Below, piece by piece: positions 1-6,860 of a DNA stretch of 40,432 bases. Position 1 is the first letter of the stretch, and each line of letters begins with the position of its first letter. The notes under the pieces were generated by a model. It made no database searches. It was not told where the DNA came from and was given only the letters and a program-made list of their open reading frames with translations. This DNA is from CAXMQS01 sp964195995 (GTDB lineage: Bacteria; Actinomycetota; Acidimicrobiia; Spongiisociales; JAOTWH01): contig CAXMQS010000056.1 in assembly GCA_964195995.1 (NCBI GenBank), forward strand, positions 1-40,432. Reading direction: 5' to 3'. The position numbers and the translations under genes were made by a program.

Positions 1-671
1 ACGGCTACGCCTCGCTCGGCGAGGACCGTGCCGCCGTCTCCCGCCGGAACGATCACCTCCGTCGGCAGATCGACGCTCACCGGAGAGCCAACCGCGAGGG
101 TGAACTCCTCAGCAGTGAGGCCAACGGTCGCATCGACCCGAACTCCGAGCAGATTGGTCAAGGTGACGGCGGTTAGGGCCGCATCCTCGAACCGCGCCGT
201 CTCCGCCAGCGGAAAGTCGCCGTAACCGGGGATAGTGGTTGACAGGCTCGAGGGGAAGACGATGAGGGTGGCTGCTCCGTTGGGATCTGCGACCGCGAGC
301 AAGACCGACGCCGCGACCCCATCGCCATCCTCGACGACTATCGCAGTGGAGAACGAACCAGCCGGCGCGGCGGCTCCTACGGGCTCCGGCTCCAGCAACG
401 CCACATCCTGCAGGGCGGACCTGGTGCCATCCCACACCGACGAAGCCTCGTCCTGGATCTTCTCGAAGCCGGCGCCAACCGCTCCAAAGACGCCGGCGGC
501 CCTGCCCTCGGAACCGAGGCCGATGAGTGCAACCGCCGTCGCCGCGACGAGGAAAGAGAGAGCAATACGACCCCAGCGGACGGTCACCGGCGTCAGCTCG
601 ATGTCATCGGGACTGAGTGCCTCGCCCTGCTTGTCGGGAACGGATGGTTCCGAGTTACCGTCGTCAGACAT
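1..671 (-). CDS. LCP-like (LytR-CpsA-Psr fold) membrane protein, partial
   Basis: Open reading frame with no stop before the left edge; about 223 residues are visible. The start ATG lies in the last bases of nadD (ATGTCTGA overlap), so translation is probably coupled. An acidic cytoplasmic N-terminus of about 30 residues is followed by one membrane segment (about residues 37-55). The extracytoplasmic part has the outline of an LCP domain: a stretch ending in IPGYG, then a helix leading to LLGVRVDATVGLTAEEF, matching the family's 'gi.vd..v.v....f' region. LCP proteins transfer teichoic acid or arabinogalactan onto peptidoglycan, and one commonly sits after nadD in Actinobacteria. Here the usual phosphate-binding SIPRD segment reads as FPSSL, so the transferase residues look absent in this part. 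The family call is inference; a structural or regulatory LCP relative is equally possible. Confidence 0.6.
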   Translation of the reverse strand, partial: MSDDGNSEPSVPDKQGEALSPDDIELTPVTVRWGRIALSFLVAATAVALIGLGSEGRAAGVFGAVGAGFEKIQDEASSVWDGTRSALQDVALLEPEPVGAAAPAGSFSTAIVVEDGDGVAASVLLAVADPNGAATLIVFPSSLSTTIPGYGDFPLAETARFEDAALTAVTLTNLLGVRVDATVGLTAEEFTLAVGSPVSVDLPTEVIVPAGDGGTVLAERGVA

Positions 672-1230
672 ATAGCTGGCGCTCCACGATGTACTCCCAC
701 ACAGCCTCGGGAACCAGGAATCGGATGCTGAGGCCGGATGCCACCATCGAGCGCAAGCGGACACCCGAGATGTCGAGCTCGGGCATGGCTATCCAGGTCA
801 GGCGGTCCGGTGCCACCGCCGTCACGGCATCAACGGAGGTTCCCGGCCGAGGCACAACAGCAATGTCGACCCGTTCGAGCACCTCTTCCGACCTATGCCA
901 CGACCCCAGTCCGGCAGCGCCGTCTGCTCCGAGTATCAACGTGACGTCGTCGTCTGGCATGTCCTCGAGCGTGTCGATGGTGTAGGTCGGGCCCTGGCGA
1001 TGGACCTCTCGCTCGTCGATCTCGAAATAGTCGACGCCTTCGATCGCCAACGTCGTCATTGCGAGTCGATCCTCGGAAGAGGAGATGTTGCGGTCACTCT
1101 TCTGCCACGGGTCGCCGGCGGGGATGAAGGTGACGACGTCAAGCTGCAAAGCGTGAAACGCCACCTCGGCTGCCGAGAGGTGGGCGATATGAATCGGGTC
1201 GAATGTGCCGCCGAAAATGCCGCGTCGCAC
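664..1230 (-). CDS. nadD: nicotinate-nucleotide adenylyltransferase
   Basis: Transfers AMP from ATP to nicotinate mononucleotide, giving deamido-NAD in cytoplasmic NAD synthesis. The protein has 188 residues, normal for NadD. The N-terminal GIFGGTFDPIHIAHL carries the nucleotidyltransferase HxGH-type motif (here HIAH), and near the C-terminus ISGVRLRS stands in for the ISSTxIR motif. The GTG at 1230 is chosen because it places the family N-terminus (VRRGIFGG) at the start; the frame stays open upstream but that part has no NadD similarity. No good ribosome-binding site is visible. It overlaps the end of the upstream M23-like frame by about 90 bases and the next gene by 8 bases. In many Actinobacteria nadD follows obg-proB-proA; here a different gene set fills that space. 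Confidence 0.93.
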   Translation of the reverse strand: MRRGIFGGTFDPIHIAHLSAAEVAFHALQLDVVTFIPAGDPWQKSDRNISSSEDRLAMTTLAIEGVDYFEIDEREVHRQGPTYTIDTLEDMPDDDVTLILGADGAAGLGSWHRSEEVLERVDIAVVPRPGTSVDAVTAVAPDRLTWIAMPELDISGVRLRSMVASGLSIRFLVPEAVWEYIVERQLYV

Positions 1231-1678
1231 GGGTGGCAGGATATCCGACCGCAGCGGACGGACTCCTCGCCGACCGCAGCTCCAACGCCGCACTCGGCGG
1301 CTCGCAGCGAAGCCACGGCTCTGGGTCCAGGTATGTGTGGAACGAGCGAAGAGACCAGTGCAGCGAGGACCGCCCGTCGTGGGCACCGGATAGGCCGATC
1401 TCGTCCTCGATGGCCACGCGGGTCCCCAGGGTGACATCGATCCGTTCCAGGAAGCTATAGGAGGTCCGCAACCCATCGCCGTGGTGCACCGTTACCGACA
1501 GCATCCCGGCAACCGAGCCGGCGAAGGTCACCGAACCGCTAGCTCCCGGGTGCACCGGTGTGCCCTCGGCAACGTCAAAGTCGACGCCGTAGTGGCCTGG
1601 TCGCAGCTGGGGGGTGAACCCTCGAGCAACAGGAGCGTCGACGGGTCCAACAAGGGGGGCGCTGCACAGCGACGCCAC
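1139..1678 (-). CDS. M23 (LytM-like) peptidase-family protein
   Basis: Residues 22-120 resemble an M23/LytM domain: GHYGVDFDVAEGTPVHPGASG matches the 'GiDfa...GtpV.A..dG.V' core, followed by HHGDGLRTSYSFLERIDVTLGTRV and HWSLR (family HfevR), ending at DPEPWL. M23 proteins cut peptidoglycan peptides or activate amidases outside the membrane. The first metal-ligand His (family HxGiD) is present as H-Y-G-V-D and the last H in HWS; other ligands are less clear, so activity is uncertain. Start is doubtful: GTG at 1678 is the only usual start in frame, yet the in-frame codons upstream (GGILSTVLLVASLCSA) read like the first half of a signal peptide, and the frame is open back to the stop of the receiver gene. 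The last 55 residues overlap nadD and look non-conserved. Confidence 0.6.
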   Translation of the reverse strand: MASLCSAPLVGPVDAPVARGFTPQLRPGHYGVDFDVAEGTPVHPGASGSVTFAGSVAGMLSVTVHHGDGLRTSYSFLERIDVTLGTRVAIEDEIGLSGAHDGRSSLHWSLRSFHTYLDPEPWLRCEPPSAALELRSARSPSAAVGYPATRATRHFRRHIRPDSYRPPLGSRGGVSRFAA

Positions 1679-1738
1679 GAGAAGAACGGTTGAGAGGATG
1701 CCGCCGAAAGTAGTTCCGGCAAAGGCCTGAGGGAACCC

Positions 1739-2152
1739 CTACGCGATGTCGGCGACGCTATCCGTCATGGGATCGTCGACGGCGTCACCAGCTACCAGCT
1801 GCGTCACGACGCGCCGTAGATCGTTCGGCCTGAAGGGCTTCGTGAGAAAGGCGTCCGCTCCGCCCCGATCTGCACGTTCGCGGGTCTCTTCCTGGGCGTG
1901 GGCCGTCAGGACGAGAACCTTGAGATTGCGGGTATTGAGCTCCGAACGCAGCCGGGAAAGCACTTCCCAGCCATCCATCTTGGGGAGCCCGACGTCGAGG
2001 ATCAGCAGGTCGGGTGGGTCCGACAGGGCTGCTTCGAGACCCGCTGGGCCGTCCTCGCGGGTCTCCACCTGGAATCCGGCAGGCTTGAGGCACACCTCGA
2101 TGAGCCGCTGGATCACCTGTGAATCTTCGACAACAAGGACCCTTTGTCCCAT
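1739..2152 (-). CDS. stand-alone response regulator receiver protein
   Basis: A 137-residue CheY-like protein made of one receiver domain and no output domain. Visible residues: acidic pair E9/D10, phospho-acceptor D53 in LLILDVGLP, T83 in VLVLTAHA and K105 in LTKPF. Receivers of this kind relay phosphorylation from a histidine kinase by protein contact. No kinase gene is in the window, so the partner is unknown. ATG at 2152 is preferred over the in-frame GTG at 2158, because that GTG is part of the AGAGGTG ribosome-binding site. It lies 18 bases after the VWA gene, in the MoxR/VWA block, so a link with that system is plausible but inferred. The C-terminal 15 residues are acidic and probably disordered. 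Confidence 0.9.
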   Translation of the reverse strand: MGQRVLVVEDSQVIQRLIEVCLKPAGFQVETREDGPAGLEAALSDPPDLLILDVGLPKMDGWEVLSRLRSELNTRNLKVLVLTAHAQEETRERADRGGADAFLTKPFRPNDLRRVVTQLVAGDAVDDPMTDSVADIA

Positions 2153-2170
2153 AATCACCTCTTGGGGTGC

Positions 2171-3583
2171 TTATCGGCCGCCGATGGGAGCTGCTTGAGC
2201 GGGTTGCACCGCGGGGAGGGTGACTTCTTCGACGAACCTCTCCAGCTGTCGCAAGTTGCGCACCTCGAACACTCGCCGACAGTGGGGCGCATACTCCCCC
2301 ATCACGGAATCTCCCGTGTCCCAATAGCGCCGAGGCTCGGGGTTGAGCCAGTAGACGGCCTTGGCTGCGTCGGCGATGCGAGCGAGCGCCGGGGCGTTCG
2401 AGTCGTGATAGTTGCTTCGAGCGTCACCGGTAACGATGACGACGCTGCGCGAGGTGATATCGGACAGAAAGCTCTCGATGAACTGATCCAATGCATTGCC
2501 GTAGTCCGAGTGCCCGTCAAGCCAGACGACCTTGGCTTCGGAGCTGATCCGGGCGGCGGCAACCGAGACATCCGTCCCTGGGCCGAAGAAGCGGGTCACC
2601 TCATCGAGAGCGTCGATGAAGGCGAAGGCACGAACCCTGGAGAACTGATGGCTCATCGCATAGATGAGCTGCAGCGTGAACCTGGCGAAGGTCGCCATCG
2701 AACCGCTGATGTCACACAACAAGATCAGGTCAGGCCGCGACGGGTTGGGCGTCCGCCACTGCGGTTCCAGCGGAATCCCACCGTACGACAGGGAGCGCCG
2801 AATCGTTGAACGAACGTCGAGTCGGCCCCTACGGCGCTGTCGCCGGCGGCGCCCGAGACGCGTTGCCAGCCGCCGAGTCAGCGGATGCAGGACCCGCTCG
2901 ACTTCCCTTAGCTCCGACCTCGTTGCTCGAGTGAGGTCGATGTCCTCGGCCAGCGGTCGTCGCAGGGTTCGGGCGACGGCCGCCACACCTCGGTCGGCAA
3001 CGAGACGACGCCGGATCTCGGCCCGGATCAGCTGTCGCAGCTGCTCGCCTCGGCCCTGCAGGTCCTCGGACGCCAGGCGGCGCTGCAGCGGGTCCATCTC
3101 TGGGGCCAGATCGTTCAACAGCGCCTCGATGACGCCTTCGGTGTCTAGCTGGCGCAGCACCCGGTACAGGTAATAGGTGCCGCCTACCGGCCTCCCAGGC
3201 TCCATTCCCGAGAAGTTGTCCACCGCCCTCCTGGCGATGGCGGCCAGCAGTGCCTCATCGTGATCCCGAAGAGCGCGGTACAGGGCGGCGCCGAGATCGC
3301 CATCCTCTCCCCCAGATGCTCCCGTCGCCATCGTGACCGCCAGCGATGCATCCGACAACGACGCCGGGGACTCCATCCCGAAGAACACCTCGAAAGCGGT
3401 TTCGAATGCTTCGTGGTGACGGACGTTCTTGACGAGGGTCGCTCCGAGGGTCGCTCGCAGCAGCCGACGATCCGCCAACCCCGTGATGGCGACGGCGTTG
3501 GCAGCGTCGATGGCCTCGACCATCGATACCGGCAGCCCGGCGGCCCTCAGCTCATCGACGAAGGCAAGAAGGACGTCACGCAT
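2171..3583 (-). CDS. CoxE-type VWA domain protein
   Basis: 470 residues. The N-terminal half is helical and arginine-rich (RRRRQRRRGR-type stretch near 245-255). The C-terminal half is a von Willebrand factor A domain with the metal-binding DISGSM motif at about 290, a threonine-less mid region, and VVIVTGDARSNY near 390. Layout and the 'R.tirrsl.yGg.p..p.wr' linker before the VWA domain match the CoxE/YehP-like family, which works with MoxR-type AAA ATPases in inserting metals or remodelling protein complexes; CoxE itself is needed for maturation of Mo-Cu CO dehydrogenase. The start ATG overlaps the MoxR stop (ATGCGTGA), strongly indicating a functional pair. No CO dehydrogenase or other client is in the window, so the substrate is unknown. 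Confidence 0.88.
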   Translation of the reverse strand: MRDVLLAFVDELRAAGLPVSMVEAIDAANAVAITGLADRRLLRATLGATLVKNVRHHEAFETAFEVFFGMESPASLSDASLAVTMATGASGGEDGDLGAALYRALRDHDEALLAAIARRAVDNFSGMEPGRPVGGTYYLYRVLRQLDTEGVIEALLNDLAPEMDPLQRRLASEDLQGRGEQLRQLIRAEIRRRLVADRGVAAVARTLRRPLAEDIDLTRATRSELREVERVLHPLTRRLATRLGRRRRQRRRGRLDVRSTIRRSLSYGGIPLEPQWRTPNPSRPDLILLCDISGSMATFARFTLQLIYAMSHQFSRVRAFAFIDALDEVTRFFGPGTDVSVAAARISSEAKVVWLDGHSDYGNALDQFIESFLSDITSRSVVIVTGDARSNYHDSNAPALARIADAAKAVYWLNPEPRRYWDTGDSVMGEYAPHCRRVFEVRNLRQLERFVEEVTLPAVQPAQAAPIGGR

Positions 3584-4448
3584 CCGACGCTTGCAACGCC
3601 TTCGAGGCCGTCTCGATGTCCGACTGATACTTGAGCAACACTCCGAGGGTGTCCGTCACAGCATCGTCCGAGATGTGTTCGACTCCGAGCGCTACCAGTG
3701 TGCGCGCCCAGTCGATCGACTCCGAGATCGAAGGCGCTTTGCGAAGGTCGAGGCCACGCAAGCTGCGAACGACTCGGGCGGCCTCAAGGGCCAGAGCGGT
3801 GGCGAGCTCCGGGACCCGACGCTGCAGTATCTCTTGCTCTCGCTCGAGGGTTGGGTAGTCGAGATGAAGGAAGAGGCAGCGCCTCTTGAGTGCCTCCGAC
3901 AGATCGCGAGTGTTGTTCGACGTGAGCACGGTGAGCGGGACAGTCGCCGCCGAGATCGTGCCCAGCTCCGGAATCGTTACCTGGAACTCGGCAAGCAGCT
4001 CGAGCAACAGTGCCTCTGTCTCGATCTCTAGACGGTCGACCTCGTCGACCAGCAACACCACGGGTTCGGGTGACGTGATCGCCTCCAACAGCGGACGCGG
4101 CATGAGGAATGCCTCACCGAAGATGTCCCCCTCGACGTCCTCCCACGACTTGCCCTGATCCGACTGCAGGCGAAGCAACTGCTTTCGATAGTTCCACTCG
4201 TAGAGGGCCTTTGCTTCGTCGAGCCCTTCATAACACTGCAGACGAATCAGCCGACGGTCACTCATGGCAGCGATGGCCAACGCCAATTCGGTCTTGCCGA
4301 CCCCGGCCGGACCCTCGACCAGAAGTGGCTTCTCTAACTCGTGGGCTAGGAACACGACCTGGCTGATCTCTTCCGAGGCCAGGTAGCCACTGGCATCGAG
4401 AGCCTTGCCGACTGCAGCCGGCCCGTCGAAGGAGGGCTGGCTAGCCAC
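3576..4448 (-). CDS. MoxR-family AAA+ ATPase
   Basis: 290 residues with Walker A GPAGVGKT at 46-53 and Walker B VVLLVDEVDRLE at about 130. Other MoxR-type features are the sensor segment VLTSNNTRDLSEALKRRC and an arginine-rich LDYP.LEREQEIL section. MoxR ATPases act as chaperones in the cytoplasm, usually with a VWA partner encoded next to them, as here. Translation starts at a GTG directly abutting the TGA of the upstream membrane protein (TGAGTG) and the gene runs 8 bases into the VWA gene, so the three are one transcription unit. The sequence resembles the CoxD/gas-vesicle-GvpN-like branch; assignment to a client enzyme is not possible from sequence alone. Confidence 0.92.
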   Translation of the reverse strand: MASQPSFDGPAAVGKALDASGYLASEEISQVVFLAHELEKPLLVEGPAGVGKTELALAIAAMSDRRLIRLQCYEGLDEAKALYEWNYRKQLLRLQSDQGKSWEDVEGDIFGEAFLMPRPLLEAITSPEPVVLLVDEVDRLEIETEALLLELLAEFQVTIPELGTISAATVPLTVLTSNNTRDLSEALKRRCLFLHLDYPTLEREQEILQRRVPELATALALEAARVVRSLRGLDLRKAPSISESIDWARTLVALGVEHISDDAVTDTLGVLLKYQSDIETASKALQASDA

Positions 4449-4838
4449 TCAAATCCCGGCACTCCACAGGTGCGCCAGCACGATGATGATGCCGACGCCG
4501 CCGGACAAGGCCACCGTTCGCTGCCATTCCGGCAGGGCCCGCTGGAGGAGGATCACAGCCAACAGCACGGCGGCACCAGCGATCACGGCTACCAGGACCG
4601 CTTGCGGCCACCCGTCGAAGATGTTGGCGAACAGCTCGGACGCCTCGATCTCGATGGGGGCGTCGTCTCGCTGGCTCTCGTAGACAGCCATGCCTCCAGC
4701 GGCTACACCGACGCCGCCGAGTAGGTCGAAGCCCCAGAATCGACCGCGCGCCGTTGGTCGTGCGATGAGCACCAATGCGGCGGCTACGGCGAGGATCGCA
4801 CCGGGCCAAAGGAGGAGTTCACGCTCAAACATCGTCAC
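4449..4838 (-). CDS. small integral membrane protein, unknown function
   Basis: 129 residues with four likely membrane helices: about 11-27, 40-52, 80-99 and 106-125. The loop between the second and third helix is polar and acidic (YESQRDDAPIEIEASELFANIF). I do not recognise a family. It lies three bases after obg and abuts the MoxR gene, so it is co-transcribed with the MoxR/VWA pair and may anchor that complex or sit there by chance. GTG at 4838 gives MTMFERELL; an ATG two codons further in (4832) is an equally good start. Confidence 0.7.
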   Translation of the reverse strand: MTMFERELLLWPGAILAVAAALVLIARPTARGRFWGFDLLGGVGVAAGGMAVYESQRDDAPIEIEASELFANIFDGWPQAVLVAVIAGAAVLLAVILLQRALPEWQRTVALSGGVGIIIVLAHLWSAGI

Positions 4839-4841
4839 ATC

Positions 4842-6068
4842 CTATGTTCGGAACTCGAAGACCATCGAACCAATCCGCACGTCATCGCCGGGCTGGGCGC
4901 CTGCGTCTGCAAGGGCAGAGTCCACACCGAGGCCCTCCAGTCGTTCCGCCACAACGTCGGCGGCCTCGGCAACGGTGAGGTCGTCGAGAGCGATGGCTCT
5001 CTCGACGTCGCGTCCCGTAACCACCCAGGTCGCACCTTCTCGATCGATGCGGAATCGGGTAGCGATCGGCCTGTGGAGCTGGAATCCAGGGCGAGGAGGC
5101 GCCTCCTTGTGGGCAACGTCCACAGCGTCGGCGATGGCGTGCAGCAACGCTGGTAGTCCGACGCCACTGACGGCGGACACGACGTGCCCGTCGGGAACGT
5201 CTGTCGGGTCGGCCACGAGATCGGCCTTGGAGACGACCACCAGCGACGGGCGCTGCGAGAGATCCTCCGAGTAAGCCGCAAGCTCACGGCGCAGGGTCGT
5301 CAGCTGGTCGGGTACGGTAACGGTTTGCAGTGGCGACGGGTCGAGCAGGTAGATGATGACCCTGGACCGCTCGATGTGCCGAAGGAACTCGTGTCCCAGG
5401 CCCTTGCCCTCGGCAGCCCCTTCGATCAGGCCAGGAATGTCGGCGAGCACGAAGATGCGATCGTCGATGGAGACAACGCCGAGGTTGGGGGTTAGCGTCG
5501 TGAACGGATAGTCGGCGATCTTGGGACGCGCCGCCGAAACGGCCGCGATGAGCGTGCTCTTGCCGGCGTTGGGAAAGCCAACGAGGGCAGCATCCGCAAC
5601 CAGCTTGAGCTCGAGATTGAGGACATACTCCTCACCGAACTCGCCCTGCTCGGAATACGACGGTGCACGGCGCGCCCTGCTCACAAAGGCAGCATTACCC
5701 TTTCCGCCGCGACCGCCCTTGCCGACACTGATGCGTTGCCCGGCAGAGACCAGGTCGGCGAGGAGGGTGCCGTCCTCTTCTCTGACCACGGTCCCGAGCG
5801 GGACGCCAAGCACCAGGTCATCGCCAGTTCGACCGTGACGAAGCTCGCCTTCTCCGTGCCCGCCGGAACCAGCCTGATGATGAGGTTGGCGTTCATAGCG
5901 CAGCAGCGTTGAGACATCTGGATCTGCCTCGAGGTAGACGTTGCCTCCGCCTCCGCCCGATCCACCATTCGGCTTACCGCGCGGCTTGCCCTTTCGACGC
6001 TGGAACGATGAGACGCCGGCGCCGCCGGCGCCGCCACGCACCACGATGCGAGTCCGGTCGACGAACAT
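4842..6068 (-). CDS. obg: Obg/CgtA GTPase
   Basis: Essential GTPase that binds the 50S ribosomal subunit and links ribosome assembly to growth state. 408 residues with all three parts: a glycine-rich Obg fold (1-155; VVRGGAGGAGVSSFQRRKG, GGSGGGGGNVYLEAD), a G domain with G1 GFPNAGKST at about 166, G3 DIPG, and NKxD-like SKAD, and a C-terminal OCT domain (about 325-408). The reading frame is open far upstream, but that extension is the antisense of rpmA and rplU; ATG at 6068 gives the family start MFVDRTRIVVRGG. The bases before it are pyrimidine-rich (ACCTCTCCCTCC) with no Shine-Dalgarno sequence, unusual for this operon; coupling to rpmA 14 bases upstream may serve instead. Confidence 0.97.
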   Translation of the reverse strand: MFVDRTRIVVRGGAGGAGVSSFQRRKGKPRGKPNGGSGGGGGNVYLEADPDVSTLLRYERQPHHQAGSGGHGEGELRHGRTGDDLVLGVPLGTVVREEDGTLLADLVSAGQRISVGKGGRGGKGNAAFVSRARRAPSYSEQGEFGEEYVLNLELKLVADAALVGFPNAGKSTLIAAVSAARPKIADYPFTTLTPNLGVVSIDDRIFVLADIPGLIEGAAEGKGLGHEFLRHIERSRVIIYLLDPSPLQTVTVPDQLTTLRRELAAYSEDLSQRPSLVVVSKADLVADPTDVPDGHVVSAVSGVGLPALLHAIADAVDVAHKEAPPRPGFQLHRPIATRFRIDREGATWVVTGRDVERAIALDDLTVAEAADVVAERLEGLGVDSALADAGAQPGDDVRIGSMVFEFRT

Positions 6069-6082
6069 GGAGGGAGAGGTCG

Positions 6083-6334
6083 TTAGGCGGGGAGGACGTC
6101 GACTAGTCGACGTCCACGACGGCTGCCGTACTTGACGACGCCGTCTGCCTTCGCGTAAAGCGTGTCGTCCTTGCCCCGTCCGACGTTGCCGCCGGGGTGA
6201 ATGCGGGTGCCGCGCTGACGAACGAGGATGGCACCGGCCGTGACGGTCTGACCCTCGAACACTTTGGGTCCGAGGCGCTTCGACTTCGAGTCGCGGCCGT
6301 TGCGCGTCGAGCCTCCGGCTTTCGTCTTTGACAT
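6083..6334 (-). CDS. rpmA: 50S ribosomal protein L27
   Basis: 83 residues, full length. Carries the conserved KTKAGGSTRNGRDSKSKRLG start and the GAILVRQRGTRIHPGGNVGRGKDDTLY core. L27's N-terminus reaches the peptidyl-transferase centre. There is no Firmicutes-style cleaved N-terminal extension: the second residue is Ser and the KTKAGG motif follows directly. The start codon overlaps the rplU stop by one base (TAATG), the usual rplU-rpmA-obg arrangement. Confidence 0.97.
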   Translation of the reverse strand: MSKTKAGGSTRNGRDSKSKRLGPKVFEGQTVTAGAILVRQRGTRIHPGGNVGRGKDDTLYAKADGVVKYGSRRGRRLVDVLPA

Positions 6335-6828
6335 TACGCCTCCTTCTTCGTCTCGGGCGCCGCTGGCTTCTTGGCTGCTGGCTTCTTGGCGGCAGCCTTG
6401 GCCGCCGGCTTCTTGGCTGCGGCCGGCTTCTTGGCTGCGGCCGGCTTCTTGGCTGCCTTGTCCGCTGTCTCTTCGCCTGTCTTTTCGGCGGTGGCCTTGG
6501 GTTTGGCGGCAGCCTTGGGCTTGGTGCCACCGTCGATCTTGGTGACCTCGATGCGCGTGTACTTCTGGCGGTGCCCTTGACTCTTGCGGTACCCGGTCTT
6601 GGCCTTGTGCTTGCGGACATCGATCTTGGGCCCCGTCGACGGGCCGAGCACCTTGGCCGTCACCGTCGCCGCGGCGAGGGACTCTCGGTCCGTCGTCACC
6701 TTGCCCTTGGGATCGACGATGAGCAAGGGAGTAAATGTGATCTCATCGCCCTTGACGCGCTCGACGTCGAGCACATCGCCTTCTTGGACTTTGGCTTGCT
6801 TACCGCCCGTGCGGATGATGGCGTACAT
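6334..6828 (-). CDS. rplU: 50S ribosomal protein L21 with long Lys/Ala/Pro tail
   Basis: Residues 1-98 are a complete L21 (MYAIIRTGGKQAKVQEGD, then KHKAKTGYRKSQGHRQKYTRIEV), which binds 23S rRNA in the 50S subunit. A tail of about 66 residues follows, built of repeated AAKKPA units with a few acidic residues at its start (EKTGEETADK). L21 is usually about 100-105 residues, so the tail adds two thirds again. Its composition is that of histone H1-like or mycobacterial HupB-type C-terminal tails, suggesting non-specific RNA or DNA binding. It heads the rplU-rpmA-obg unit. Confidence 0.95.
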   Translation of the reverse strand: MYAIIRTGGKQAKVQEGDVLDVERVKGDEITFTPLLIVDPKGKVTTDRESLAAATVTAKVLGPSTGPKIDVRKHKAKTGYRKSQGHRQKYTRIEVTKIDGGTKPKAAAKPKATAEKTGEETADKAAKKPAAAKKPAAAKKPAAKAAAKKPAAKKPAAPETKKEA

Positions 6829-6860
6829 GATCCTCTGCAGAGTTGGGGAACGAGGGGATT

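Noticed and set aside
6069..6620. N-terminal extension of obg
   Set aside because: The added residues are very basic, low-complexity sequence made by reading rpmA and rplU in another frame; Obg proteins begin at MFVDRTRI-like residues.
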